Positions 51,241 to 63,229 of a stretch of DNA of 64,000 nucleotides are shown one piece after another (the stretch's first letter is position 1; every line of letters begins with the position of its first letter). Both the position numbers and the translations under genes were made by a program. The DNA is from Prorocentrum cordatum (taxonomy: Eukaryota; Sar; Dinophyceae; Prorocentrales; Prorocentraceae). Below the pieces are notes generated by a model, which saw only the letters and a program-made list of their open reading frames with translations, searched no databases and was not told the DNA's origin. The stretch spans positions 83,501 through 147,500 of the forward strand of contig CAUYUJ010020606.1 of NCBI GenBank assembly GCA_963575745.1, given 5' to 3'.

Positions 51241-51349
51241 CGGCCGGGGATTTGTCGTTCCGGGACTCCCAGGGGCCGCCATGCGCGGGCGAACTAGACA
51301 ATATAGACGTGTAACTGGAGATCTTAGCATCCATTGGGCCGGCGAATTA

Positions 51350-52146
51350 TAGTCCCGCCCCCTGTCCGCCCTGTTCGGTCACCCTTGGCGCGTCTCTCCC
51401 CCGCGCCCCCAGGTGCCCTCCTGTGCCGGGGTGGCCCCCCCGCGGCTGGGCTCCCGGTTCCCTTGCCGGAGTCGGTGGAGCCCTCTCCCACCAGCCCCGG
51501 CCTCTCCATTCCGCGGAAATCGCGGTTTCGTCCACCACGCTGCGTCCGCGATTTCGGCTGCAGTGTCGGTGTACACCCTCCCGCCGTCTGTTCGCGTCTG
51601 TCGCCATCCCTGGTGTGTCGACCGCGGACTGCGCCCCCCTCTTTCCGGGGCTCGGGTGTGCGACTTTGCTGGCGCCGTCACTCGCACCTGCCTGGCCTTG
51701 GCAGGCATCTTGGGTCACTCTGAGGTGCCCACCCTGGTCACATCGTGGTGCCCCCACGCGCCATTTTAGTGCGCCGCAGCTTCTGCTGATCAATTCACTC
51801 GACCGCCTTTTCGTTTCGTGGCGGTCGGTCTACCTGGCTCTGGCCACCCTGGTACTCTTGCAGTCCCGTGGGTGCTTTCGCCTCTGCATACAACTCACTC
51901 GCAGATTGCAGACCCTGGCAGCCGGCCACCCTGGCAGTCCGCCCCCCCCCCCTGCAGCTCGTTGCATGCGTGCACCCCTGGCAGTGCAGCCACCCTGGCA
52001 GCCGCCGCCAGCCTCCACTCGCTGGCCCACCCGCCGAGGTGCCGCGTGAGGCTCCGGCCCACCGCTTTAGGTTAATTCGTCTTTGCGCGGCCCGCTCTGA
52101 CTCGACTCGCCGCTGGCGCTCCTCGCTTGCGGCCGCTGACCAAAAA
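51350..52146 (+). mobile_element. 5'-truncated relative of the giant element (3' tail only)
   Basis: It shares CCCACGCGCCATTTT (51752-51766; also 28553-28567), many CACCCTGG / TCCCTGG boxes and the terminal ~80 bp with the tail of the giant element, ending in A5 (52142-52146). The flank after the A-tract (CCAGTCCATCCAGAAACGA ... GGCGAGT, 52156-52187) matches the flank after the giant element (28824-28853). No ORF2 remains; truncation at the 5' end is usual for LINE insertions. The left boundary is uncertain. Confidence 0.5.
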
Positions 52147-52273
52147 GTAACCTTGCCAGTCCATCCAGAAACGATGCCCTGGCGAGTTGCCCTGATCAGG
52201 GATGTGAAGGGGCATGCAGTGGACTACAGGGCTGCGTACCCCAAGAGGGAGAGGATAGAGACGGAATCGGACG

Positions 52274-52274
<1 letters not shown>

Positions 52275-52318
<44 letters not shown>

Positions 52319-52555
52319 TTGATGATGATGATGATGATGATGATGATGAGGAGGAGCAGTAGGAGGAGGTGGATGAGGAGGACGAGGAGGAGAAGGAGGA
52401 GGAGGACGATGAGTAAGGAGAGGGGGAGGGGGAGGGAGAGGAGGGACGTGGAAGGAGGATGAGTAGGCGGATGAGGAGGAGGATAAATAGGCGGATGATG
52501 AGGAGGAGGAGGAGTAGGAGGAGGATGAGGCGGAGGAGGAGGAGGATGAGGAGGA
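52275..52555. repeat. GAT then GAG trinucleotide arrays
   Basis: GAT triplets to about 52350, then GAG/GGA-rich triplets to about 52555, ending exactly where repeat R2 begins. Confidence 0.9.
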
Positions 52556-52559
52556 GGAA

Positions 52560-53210
52560 GACCAGTGTCAACCCAAGAGTCATCAACGATGTTGGAATTA
52601 AACCTCCCTCCAAGCTCCCTCTTCATAGGCTTCTACAACGCTTCATTTTCATTGAGGGAACTTCCTCGTTGGAAAACGACCGTTTGAAGATCCTGAAGCA
52701 TGTCAAAACATTGTTCTCGGCATTTCAACGCCATGGGTCAACCTGACTGCTGCGTCTTGACGATCCGGAATCGTGCCAGAACGCCTTTTTGGGCAACACC
52801 GCGAATCAACATAATTGTTGCACCCTTATAAGCTTGAATTTTTCCCAAACGCGATCTCTGGTACGTTGATCATAGGAATCCGTGAAACTCTTGCACATGA
52901 GAAACACAATGTGCGCGGCGCTAAGGCGAGAGCCACATTTTGAAAACCACTCACCCGTAATCCGTGAAACTCTTGCACACTTTGAAAACGAATGCGCGCA
53001 ACGCTAAAGCGAGAGCCACATTTTGAAAACCACTGGCCCTCAATCTGTGAAGCCCTTACACATTTGTAAAACGAATGTGCGCGGCGCTGCGGCGAGAGCA
53101 ACATCTTGAAAACCACCCGCCCTCCCTTTGTAACTGTTGCCACTTTGTAAGCTTCAGAGTCATACGTGGTGAGGAATACTGAGGCGAAACGTCTGGCTGG
53201 CCCTAACAAT
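52560..53210. repeat. Dispersed repeat R2, copy 1, with internal ~80-bp subrepeats
   Basis: Starts ACCAGTGTCAACCCAAGAGTC and carries a 180-bp unique part, then three subrepeats of 74-84 bp built on GTGCGCGGCGCTAAGGCGAG and ATTTTGAAAACCAC (near 52911, 52985 and 53069). It ends in GAAGC/AAGCTTCAG and a GGCGAAACGTC box. A second copy is at 63230 to the right end. Both are preceded by GAG triplets. The minus strand shows a 127-aa repetitive frame, not recognised. Confidence 0.7.
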
Positions 53211-53257
53211 TGGCGTCGGGGTGCGACAGGGAAAAGTTATTGATTAGGAAAAGGAAT

Positions 53258-53415
53258 GGAGGAGGAGGAAGAGGAGGAGGAGGAGGAGGAGGAGGAGGAG
53301 GAGGAGGAGGAGGAAAAGGAGGAGGAGGAGGAGGAGAGGAGAGGAAAAGGAGAGGAGGAGGGAGGAGGAGGGAGAGGAGGAGGAGGAGGAGGAGGAGGAG
53401 GAGGAGGAGGAGGAA
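53258..53415. repeat. GAG/GGA trinucleotide microsatellite
   Basis: Purine-only triplets over about 155 bp; open in all frames. Confidence 0.95.
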
Positions 53416-53439
53416 GAGGGCGAGCAGAAAGGCCAGAAG

Positions 53440-54520
53440 CCTCTTGGATGTCTCGGAGTCTCTTCGGGTTTCTTCGGAGAGCTGCTTGGAGTCCCCTTGC
53501 GGTGTCTGGGAGGTCTCTTGGCAGTCCCAGGGGCCTTTTGGGGCGTCTTGGGTGCCTCGGGGGAACTTTCTGGGCCTCTTGGGTGTCTCCTGGGAGCCGC
53601 TGGGGGGCATTTTAGGGGCTTCTTGTGGACCTCTTGGGCCTCCTGGGCACCTCTTGGGGCACCTCTTGGGGCCCTCTTGGGGCGCTCTTGGGAGCCTCGG
53701 GGGCCATCTTGGGGCCGTCTTGGCGGAGATCGATCACAGGAGGGGCCGTAGTGCATTTGGGCCCCCCCCTTCATGATGCCGAAATGTGGCCAAAACCTTT
53801 GTAGCATCAATGACATTGGTCTTCTCGCCGAGGCGCCTCGGGGCGTCTTGAGTGCCTCTGTGGGGCCTCTTGGGGGTCTCTTGGGAGCCTCTTGGGGGCA
53901 TCTTGTGGGTCTCATGGGGCCTTTTGGGCACCTCTCGTGGCTGTCTCGGGGTACCCTTGGGAGCCTCTCGGGGCCATCTTTGAGGAGATCGATTAAGTCA
54001 GGGAGGCTCTTCAATAAGGGTCCCCACAAGAGGCCAAACTGTGGCCAAAACCGTAGTCACATCAATCATTCTGGCCTTCTCGCCGAGGGCTCTTGGGGCG
54101 TCTTAGATGCCTCTGGGGGGCCTCTTGGGGCTGTGAGTCTCTTGGGGGCATCTTAGGGGCCTCTTGGGGGCCTCTTGGGGCCTTCTGGGCACCTCTTGGG
54201 GCCCTCTTGGGGCGCTCTTGGGAGCCTCGGGAGGTGATCGATCAAATGAGGGGGCCTTCCGAAGTTGCCCCCCCCCCCCCCCCCTTCCCCATCCCACCCC
54301 CTCTCAAAAGGCCAGCATGTGGCCAAAACCATGAACAATCAATGATGTTAGCTTCCTCGCTGAGGCCATCTTGGACTCCAACGCCTCGCGAGAAGCTCCC
54401 TCCAGGTCCAGCGTAAGGGGGTAGCGGGAGGGGTGAGACCCTCCCCGAAGGGAAGAACGGGGGTTGGAATATGAAACGCTCTAAGCCACTCATGCCCTGA
54501 AGGGTTGCTGGGACTAGCAT
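53440..54520 (+). repeat. Three tandem decamer-array + R1 modules
   Basis: Each module is a GGGGCCTCTT array followed by a GATCGAT box, a GGCCAAAACC box, an ATCAAT box and (T)CTCGC(C/T)GAGG: arrays 53440-53710, 53830-53985 and 54095-54235; boxes 53715-53840, 53975-54100 and 54228-54370. The last module continues into the full R1 end (GGGGTGAGACCCTCCCCGAAG, GGGTTGCTGGGACTAG). Confidence 0.7.
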
Positions 54521-55374
<854 letters not shown>

Positions 55375-58300
55375 ATGAAGCTCAACATCGCCAACCCGAC
55401 GACGGGAATGCAGAAGCTGATCGAGGTTGACGATGACAAGAAGCTGCTGCCTTTCTTCGACAAACGCATGTCCGTCGAGGTGGCGGGTGACACCTTGGGC
55501 GACGAGTTCAAGGGCTACGTCTTCAAGATCTCTGGCGGCAATTTCTGGGGGACGCCAAGAATATTCGCACTCCAATTTGGCCAAGCTAACCTTTGGCACA
55601 AGATGGGTGTATACGCCTTCAGGCAGGCCTAGGATGAGGATAAGTCGCTCTACAGAGTTCGGACAGTTCTCAGAGCGCTCTGGATCGCTTTGAACCGCCT
55701 GCGGCGCCCGATATATTCCCGATATTCCTGGCTCGCAGATATTCCCGTTTCAGATCCGCCGGCTCTCAGATATTCCCGATTCATCCTCATCCGAACTTTA
55801 TCGTCACCCCGTCTTCTTCTTACGCCTTTGAGGCCAGGCCGTGAAGACGCTTGCCCCAGTATGAGGCCTTGGATCGGCCTGTCCAGGACCTAAGAGGCCT
55901 ACAAGCATGCACCACCACCGCCTCCCTCAACCCCTCCCTCTCCCAGGGAAGAGGAGAGGAAGACGAGGCTGAAAGATGGGATTGGGGATGAAGGTGGTGG
56001 TGGTGTTCTTCTTGGCGCTAGCAGGATCGGCGCCAGCGGGTGGGCCACTGGGCGTCCACGAGGCTCTCCAGAGGTTTCCAGAGGGCTCCGCAGGTCTCCC
56101 GTGGCCCGGGGAGGACCCAAAGAAGAGGCGAAGACGTCAAAGATTTGGATACTCTCGGCCCTCGTGCGGCTGGCCCCAGGCAACGATAAGCAGGGCTTCC
56201 CGATGAAGCAGGGCATCCTCTGCAACCACCGCGTGCGCCTCCTGTTCAAGAAAGGCGCGCGGGGACTCCTAATGATCCCCCGCCAGTGCGTTCCCCCGGC
56301 CCACCCCCCCTCCCTCGTGGGGGACGAGCGGTAAGGAGGAGGCGGAGGAGGAGGAGGAGGAGGAGGAGGAGGAGGAGGAGGAGGAGGAGGAGGAGGAGGA
56401 GCTGAGTTAGCGAGGGGTATCTACTCGCGGGCACCGCAGGGCCTGGGTTTAGAACTCACCGGGGGCCTGGGACTCAAAAAGGGAACGGAAGGCCTGGTGC
56501 CGCTGCTGGGGGCGCGCCCAGCGCCCAGCAGTGACACCACGGCGCGGGGGTGCTTGTCGGCTCCAATCGCGAGACGATTCTCCAGAGCTGACTCGGGATC
56601 CGAGGGCCTCCCGCCTCTCCTCCCAATGCCTGGCGCTCAAGGCGTGGAGGCAGGCGAGCGAGGGGACCTCAGAGGCGAGAGGAGGCGGGGCCGCCCAGCG
56701 CCTGGTCGGGAGGTGTCGCCGCGGTGCTCCACGTCATCGTCGCGTCGATGCAGGTGCTCAGGGTAGTGGGGGGTGAAGCGCGAGCCCTTTCGATGCCTGC
56801 AGGAACAGGCAACATAGACGAGGTGCCTACTCCTTCATCTCTCATCTGTCCCGCTGGCCCCGTCGCTCTCACTTTGCCCTCAGACCGTATGCGAGCCCGC
56901 CCACGGGCGCCTCCCCTGGAAGCTTCTGGGTGCCCGTCGAACGGAGGCACAACGTCACCAACCTGTTGATGTCCACCCACGTGTAGCCGCCCTTTGTGTT
57001 CAACTCCAATGGATGAAACTTCAACTGCGAGGGTTCTGCTTTTTGCCCGTCGTTGAGTCCTACTGGCCTGTGCCCCTCGAAGTGAAATCCTAATCTCAAC
57101 ATTGGAGCCACTCCCTGCTCTTGCTGCATTTCTCCCGCTCTGCGCGTTACGCACCAGTCCTCGAAGTCCGCTGGTTGATCTCGCTGCCGTGCCTCGTCCA
57201 ATCGCTTGGGTGCCGCGAACATGCAACGTGTGTCTTCTGGCTTGCCATCCGTCGAAGTGCCTCCCACTGAAGTCAGCATCGCGGCGGCGGCGTGAAGATG
57301 GGGAGATCCGTACTCGTGACCTGCGCCTGCCTCTTTGACGAATTCCTCGTGTTGTCTGACTGCGGATGCCTCGATCGCCAAAAAAACAGGGTGGCCCGTA
57401 GGGCCATCGAAGTGCATGTCGGTTGCCTCTCGCTCTCTCGTCCGTGATTCCAGTCGTAGAAGTAGCTTCCGCTCCTGGCCCTCTGATCTTCGCCCTCCGC
57501 CCTCGTTCTGCTTCTTGCGCTCGGGTGGTTGCGTGCTCTCCAGCGCCTGTGTTGATCCCAACCGCGCCGACTTCAAGATGCATAACGTGTTGTTGCAGCT
57601 GCGGCAGTGCGTGTACGCCCTAGGCGATGCTTAAGAAAACTTGAGTTTTTGGCCAGAGTCTCGATTATTCTTAATGTTTCGATGTAGATCCTAAGATTTC
57701 GATTGAAATTCTGGGTTTTTATTCCAATTCTGAGACTCTGAGTTTCTTAACCCATGATCTCTTAAGCATTTCGCAGGGTGTACACTGGCGAGCTGCTGAT
57801 CCAGCTGCGCGGGCGTCGGGGTGGCGAACACGCACAGTGGGCGATGCGTATATGTGAGTGTGACGCTCTGGGCGGGGCTCCTCCTCCTCCTCCTCCTCCT
57901 CCTCCTCCTCCTCCTCCTCCTCCTACGCGACAGTCGGATATGCACCGTCTATTCTTGACCGCCGCGGCCACATGCCACCGGGCTGGCTCGATCCGCGAAA
58001 TTGCCCTGGCAACGTTTAAAATCGTGAGGAGGCGTGGCTATATGAGGAATCCTGTCCGTGGCGCAGATGCGTCCCAGGATCTCTTCCGTGTCGCACCTGC
58101 CTTTGGCGCGCGCCCTCACGCAATGCGCCGCCATGCTTTCTCGATGCATAAAACTTTCACCTACGCACAGGGCGCACAATGCCTGGGGCACCGCCTGTGA
58201 TATTATCTGGAGTGGGAGGATCCACGACCCCCTCGTCTGATCCCTGGCCGGGCGTAAGTATGCTGCGATCTAGCTCTCGCGACCGAAGTTCAGAAGCGTC

Positions 58301-61300
58301 TATTCTTTAATTGGAGTCCCTGGCTTCCCCCCTAAACGCGTAAATACACTGTCCCCAAGCTCTGCTAAAACATCTGGCACCTCAGAGGTCCCCATAGAGT
58401 GCCTGTGTATCCTGCCAATCGTGTTTTAGCCATGCATTAGCTGTAGGTGAACAACTCCGTGCTCATCTACGTCTAAACCCTGCTGCTCACATCTGGCTTG
58501 TCCTACAAGTGCTGCGATAGCTTGCTCGTGTGCTTGCTGGTGTGCAACCATTTCTTGTAGCAGTTTTAGTCGTCTAGTGCGCAGCTCCGTGAACAGCGCG
58601 CCAAATGTAAGATGTCGGTGTACTTCTATATTGGACGGGGCCCGCGTGCGATCCATTTGCCTCTGAGTGTATTTGCCCCCCCGAGAACGACTCTGGCGAA
58701 TTCGATGACAATATGCTGAAGGGGGGCGAGGCTCTGCTCCGTGATGGGGCTGCGCATGTTGAGTACATGGGCTTCCAAGCCTGATGTAGCTGAATTTATG
58801 ATGAGTCCCGGGAAGACAAACCCTGTGAACTTCATGGATGCCTTATGAGTAGACCAAGCCTTGCCCATTTTGTACGACGCCGTGCCCAATGCCTGCATTC
58901 GATGTTTCTTCTCTGCGGAACAACCATTGTTGAAGTGTTGTCGCCCGCCTAGATACCGAGCTTCTGCCAAGACCTGCCCTGCTACGCTCACCCTCTTTTC
59001 ATGAATCGATGGATCAGGCCTGCCTCTCTGCCTGCTCCCTGTACTATGTTCATCTGCTTGTCGATGTTCTGAGCTCCTCCTATCCCTGCCACTGCGTCGT
59101 CAACTATGTGCTTCTCCCAGTTTGCGACTGCGGCCACATGCTGTGTATTCGCCACACTAATCTTGCGTGCAATATCATCAACAAAAACTGAATGTGGCCA
59201 GGTCGGCGTGGGTGGTGTGGTGCGTCGCTTTTGACCTGTTCGGGGAGCTTCATAAGGGGAGTCCTCTGCCATGGATCTGTATTCATCTTCTAAATCATGT
59301 GTTGTATTGCCATGCCGTATGCATTGGCGAGAATCTTGGTAGCTGCTTGACCGCCAGGAAGCACGCCACCTTGATTTGCAAAGTGTCCACTGTGTACGCC
59401 ATCGTCTATGAAAGTGCTGTTTCCCATTCTTTGATATACCATGTCCACTCGATCTGCTGGTACCAGTTCGTCAGCAGCTGCTCCTGCTTGTAGTTTGTGT
59501 ACACGATAGAACGCATTGCTGGCATTATGTAGTCGTGTGATTTGATGAACTCCAGCTCGGCGAAGTCGTGCTGATCCACGCATCTGAACCATCGTAGCAC
59601 CCTCTCTTCGTCGATGCGCGATGTCACCGTGATCCCAGCAAAAGGAATTTCGCTGTTGGATCCACCAGCGATCGGAAAACATATCTTCCCAACCCACATA
59701 ATATCATAATGGGTCTTTCTCCTGCCGCGTTCTCCTTGTCATTGTGCTTCGGGCGTCGACAGCGATGTGCCTGATGCCATGCTGCCGGCGCTCGTCCAAC
59801 CTGTCGCATCGTGCGGCACAATAGGTGCAGACATTTCTCGAAAGGTGGTGTCTGTAGTTCAGTAGTCTCCTCGCCCTCTCCGTCGTTCTCCGCTGCCGTC
59901 GTGGAGGTGACGTGGGGGTCCTGGAGTCCGAGCAGTTGTCGGACGGAGTGTGGGCCAGGGCGTGGTCCCAAGAGGCCCTTGAGAGCTCCCGCCGGGAGCG
60001 GCGTGGAACTCCTGGCCAGGGGGGGCCATCCTTGGATCCAGGACCTGGGTGTCCAACGTCGGTGCGTGGCGACGAGGCGGCTCAGATTCTGAGATGGCAG
60101 TGGCCAGAATCCGATGTTAGAGCCATCGGACTCTGCTTGTCGTAGCTGCTCCCCTGCACTCCGTGGTCCTCGACGTCGTGCCCTCCTGTACTGCCAGTTG
60201 GGATGAGCCAGTGCGCGTAGCAGATCTCCTGAGGTACTCGAATTGGGTGTTGATATCCAAGATGGTAATTTCTTGATGGATCGACGAAGTTTTTCAACGT
60301 CATGGAGTGCATTTTCATGTGCCGTCTGGTAGTCTATCATTTCATCTTCCCGGGTTCCCGTCCATTCAAGATGTGATGTTTTGCGATGGTCGTGGCCAGC
60401 TGTCTGATCTGAAAAAGGCTGCCTCCAAAAATCCATGGTGCGCTCGGGAGCTGTGCATCTGAGCAATACACGTGCTTCTGTGCATTCTTGTGTTCCTACC
60501 ATTTGAAACTTACTGATCCATTTCAATGCTGATGCCCTGGGCGTGGGAACTTTGCTGTACTGCCTGCCTCGAGGTCCTCTGCACGTGCCCGCAAGAAGTC
60601 GTGCCAATCGATGTGCGTCGTAAAACTTGCGCTCTTTCCATGCCCTCCCCGCAACGCTTCAACTCGATCTGCCAATAGTTAATACATCATCGCCCGCTTC
60701 CTCTGTTTGAGTCGTCTGCTGAATCGAGCGATGTTGAGGTCACGGTCGGAATGTTCGCGCTCTCATACTTCAGCTTGCCGCCTAGTTCGAAGTAGCTGTC
60801 GTATCTCTTGGCACTGGTTGAAACTGTCCTCAACTTTCTCATTCTAGCCTGGCGCTTCTGTCAATTGAGCCCGCGCCACCTCATCGATACATTGCATCAT
60901 TCCCGCATTCATCATATCAACGTTGCATTCGTATTCCCATTGCTCGAATAAGGACATCCGCATCTGTAGTTGTTCGCCAACTTGTTTGATGAACTGCTCC
61001 CGCTGTCCATGCAATAACATTGCGTTGCATGCCTCCGCGTTCGGCTTTCTTGGTCCTGCCTGATGATGAACGTGTTCGTATGAGTGAAAGAAATAGTAGC
61101 GCACTGGGGAATGATCTTTTGGACCAGCACATCTGATGTGTTGCAGAGCCTTGCCTTTTTCTCCAGGATGCCATACACTCCTGTGTGCTTTGTAGAACCG
61201 CCTTGGGCACAATGATGAAATCGATTCTTTCGCGAACGTTGTTGGTTATGCCATCAATATGTGATGCCTGCCTCGTGGTATGTACTTGCTAGAACCAATC

Positions 61301-62671
61301 CGTGAGCCTTGAGCGTCGGACGTATTATGCAGTGGTTGACGCCGTTCTTGTCCTCTTCTATGTGGCCCGAAATGTTCGGCTCCGTCGTGCCCTCTCCACG
61401 CGTAGAGTTGAGATCCGTGCCAACGATGGGGATGCATCGGGATGGGAATCTGCTCAGCTGCTCATGTAACCATGTCGAAAGTTCCTGTGCCACTGTGCGT
61501 TGACATGCCGCTGCTCCTTTCCCTTTGCCTCTTGTCGGAAAATGCAGTGAACAAGCTGCGATGTCTTGTCTACCACGTCGATAAAGTATCCTGATACCTC
61601 TTCTCTGCAATCGCCGTCGTGGGGCATTCACTCGAATTATGTACTGTGGCTTGTAGCGCTTGGCATATAGCCCGATGGGTACACCACAGGACCCGTTACT
61701 TCCAGCGTCATGCCAAGGATGAATGAACATGTGATGTGATGTCGTGCTCCTGGACACCTCTCCGCGATCTCTGAGTGCAGTCCCCTGCAGCTTCACGAAA
61801 TCGTAGCTGCCGAATTCCTGAGAGATGTCCATGAGTCTGCCTGGCGACGCGGCGAATTGGGGATTGTCTGCCATCGCTCGCACAAGTCTACAACCGCCGC
61901 CGCTCCGTGCTCGTCGCCCTGCCATCATCTGCTGACACGGGAATGACAGGGGTCGGATGAGTGAGTGTGGGCTTCAGTCGCGCGCTGCATCTCTGAGCCG
62001 TGGTGCGACTGAGGAGGATGAGAAGGAGGAGGAGGAAGAGGAGGGGAAGGAACGATGGAGGGAGGGACGGAGGGGGGGCGAGGGTGAATGTTTCCTCGCT
62101 CCTCCTCCGCCTGCTCCTCTTGCTTCTGCTGCTGCTGCTGCTCTTCCTCTTTACCATCACACAGTTCAAACCGATTGTAGCCAGTCCAACTAGCCAGGGG
62201 TCTTGCTTGGAGTCCAGGTCAGCTATGCCACGCGTCTGCGGCTAGAGAACACATCAGCGCAATGGGAATGGATGGGAGGAGGCAGCCATTACGCGAGCGC
62301 ACCTTGCTTGCCTCTCTTTCCTCTCCCCTCTTCTCTTCAATGTCGGGGAGGGGGGAGGGTCGTGCGCTGACCTGTGCCGCCGTGGTCGTCGTGGTCGTCG
62401 TCGTCGTCGCCGTCGCCGTCCTGGTCGTCTTCGTCGTCGTCGTCGTGTGTTTCGTTGTTGCCATCGCCTTCGTGGCCGTCGTCGTCGCCGTCGTCATCGT
62501 GGCCGTCGACGTTGACGTCGCCGCCGTCGTTCTCGCCGTCGTGATCGCTGTGGCGAGGGCTCCCTAAGGCATGTCCTGCTACCGCGAGCGCCGCGCTGGC
62601 TGCCGCAAGCGCAAGTCCGTCCGCGGCTGCGTGGTGGGCCCCGACCTGGCCGTCCTCGCGCTCACGCTGGC
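55375..62671 (+). CDS. RPS6: 40S ribosomal protein eS6, 5' part: exons 55375-55537, 56180-56254, 62569-62671
   Basis: eS6 is a 40S subunit protein and the classic S6-kinase target. Exon 1 gives [20 protein letters not shown], then [15 protein letters not shown]...GYVFKISG. Exon 2 gives [20 protein letters not shown] then LLFKK; exon 3 gives [20 protein letters not shown] then [15 protein letters not shown]. All align with eukaryotic eS6 in order and without gaps. Codons are split cleanly (G|GC at both junctions). Intron 1 (55538-56179) starts GCAAT and ends CCCCAG; intron 2 (56255-62568, 6314 nt) starts GCGCG and ends CCTAAG: both GC-AG, a class common in dinoflagellates. The third donor is probably GA at 62672-62673. 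Roughly the last two thirds of the protein lie beyond the window. Confidence 0.9.
55538..56179 (+). other. eS6 intron 1, GC-AG, with repeated junction and terminal inverted repeat
   Basis: The intron begins GCAAT and the next exon begins GCAAC, a 4-base direct repeat at the two junctions. Just inside, CTGGGG (55545-55550) is complementary to CCCCAG at the 3' end (56174-56179). Short junction repeats plus terminal inverted repeats are the features described for dinoflagellate introner elements. A 161-bp inverted-repeat element is nested at 55632-55792. Confidence 0.65.
55632..55792. mobile_element. Inverted-repeat element in eS6 intron 1
   Basis: 13-bp ends GGATGAGGATAAG and TTCATCCTCATCC (11 of 13 complementary). 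Internal boxes CAGAGCGCTCTGGA, GCGGCGCCCGA and GGCTCTCAGATATTCCCGAT are shared with the intron at 46004-46168, whose ends are GGACGAGGATCAA / TTTATACTCGTCC. Partial relatives are at 46574-46660 and 47995-48030. A small non-autonomous element that has landed in two introns. Confidence 0.6.
56336..56402. repeat. GAG microsatellite in eS6 intron 2
   Basis: About 22 GAG triplets near the 5' end of intron 2. Confidence 0.95.
56869..57576 (-). CDS. Unidentified antisense ORF in eS6 intron 2
   Basis: A 235-aa minus-strand frame with ordinary composition, including [20 protein letters not shown] and [20 protein letters not shown]. An overlapping 304-aa frame (56669-57583) is Arg-rich and looks like its shadow. 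It could be ORF1 of the decayed LINE further left on this strand, or an unrelated exon. No family recognised. Confidence 0.3.
   Translation of the reverse strand: MKSARLGSTQALESTQPPERKKQNEGGGRRSEGQERKLLLRLESRTREREATDMHFDGPTGHPVFLAIEASAVRQHEEFVKEAGAGHEYGSPHLHAAAAMLTSVGGTSTDGKPEDTRCMFAAPKRLDEARQRDQPADFEDWCVTRRAGEMQQEQGVAPMLRLGFHFEGHRPVGLNDGQKAEPSQLKFHPLELNTKGGYTWVDINRLVTLCLRSTGTQKLPGEAPVGGLAYGLRAK
57584..58425. other. Intronic stretch without recognised gene
   Basis: AT-richer repeats of TTTCGAT/GATTTCGAT type near 57650-57720 and a CTC microsatellite at about 57876-57933. Nothing else supported. Confidence 0.4.
58426..61928 (-). mobile_element. Decayed LINE in antisense within eS6 intron 2
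   Basis: Reading leftwards on the minus strand. Endonuclease fragment 61928-61060 has [11 protein letters not shown], then across a frame break [10 protein letters not shown] (near 61230-61200) and a [11 protein letters not shown] box. RT fingers (about 59850-59690) show [10 protein letters not shown]...[17 protein letters not shown] motif-B-like [20 protein letters not shown] lies near 59350, and motif [12 protein letters not shown] has FVDD at 59174-59185. A thumb/C-terminal region (58991-58626) contains [20 protein letters not shown]. At least five frame breaks. This is a different LINE type from the giant element (FVDD instead of YVDD, lower GC) and it lacks RNase H. Confidence 0.75.
61957..62379. 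other. Intronic stretch between LINE and GTC array
   Basis: Purine-rich GAG tract (62005-62085), CTC/CTG tract (62098-62145), and otherwise nothing recognised. Confidence 0.4.
62380..62555. repeat. GTC trinucleotide array at the 3' end of eS6 intron 2
   Basis: Degenerate GTC/GCC triplets ending 14 bases before exon 3. It serves as the pyrimidine-containing region before the acceptor. It is complementary in composition to the GAC array after exon 3. Confidence 0.9.
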
Positions 62672-62689
62672 GAATGTTGCGACAACGCC

Positions 62690-63062
62690 GACGATGACGA
62701 CGATGACGACGACAGCGACGACGACGACGACGACGACGACAGCGACAGCCACGGCGACGGCGACGGCGACGGCGACAACGAAGACGACGACGACGACGAC
62801 GACAGCGACGACAGCGACGACGATGACGACGACGACGACGACAGCGACGACGACGACAGCGACGACAGTGACGACGACGACGACGAGGGCTACGACGACG
62901 ACGTCGACGAGGGTGGCGGCGACGGTGACAACAGCGGCCACGACGAGCACGACCACTGCGAGGGCGACGACGACGGCCGTGGCCATGATGATGACGAAAG
63001 TGACGGCCACGTTGACGGCGGCTGTGAGGGTGCGGGCGACGACCTCGGCGGGACGACGACTA
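62690..63062. repeat. GAC trinucleotide array after eS6 exon 3
   Basis: Degenerate GAC/GCG triplets starting about 18 bases after the inferred end of exon 3. With the GTC array upstream it forms an inverted repeat around the exon. Confidence 0.9.
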
Positions 63063-63229
63063 GGCCTACAGTTCATCAGGATTCCTGAAACCTGTGGGGT
63101 TTCACAGGGCGAGGGGTGCACCGTCCTTGCGCTCGCGCCGGTGTCTGCTGTCGACGTCCAGAAATTCGGAGGGGAGGAAGGCGATGGGGGAGGAGGGGGA
63201 GAAGGACGAGGGTTAGGAGGAGGAGGAGG

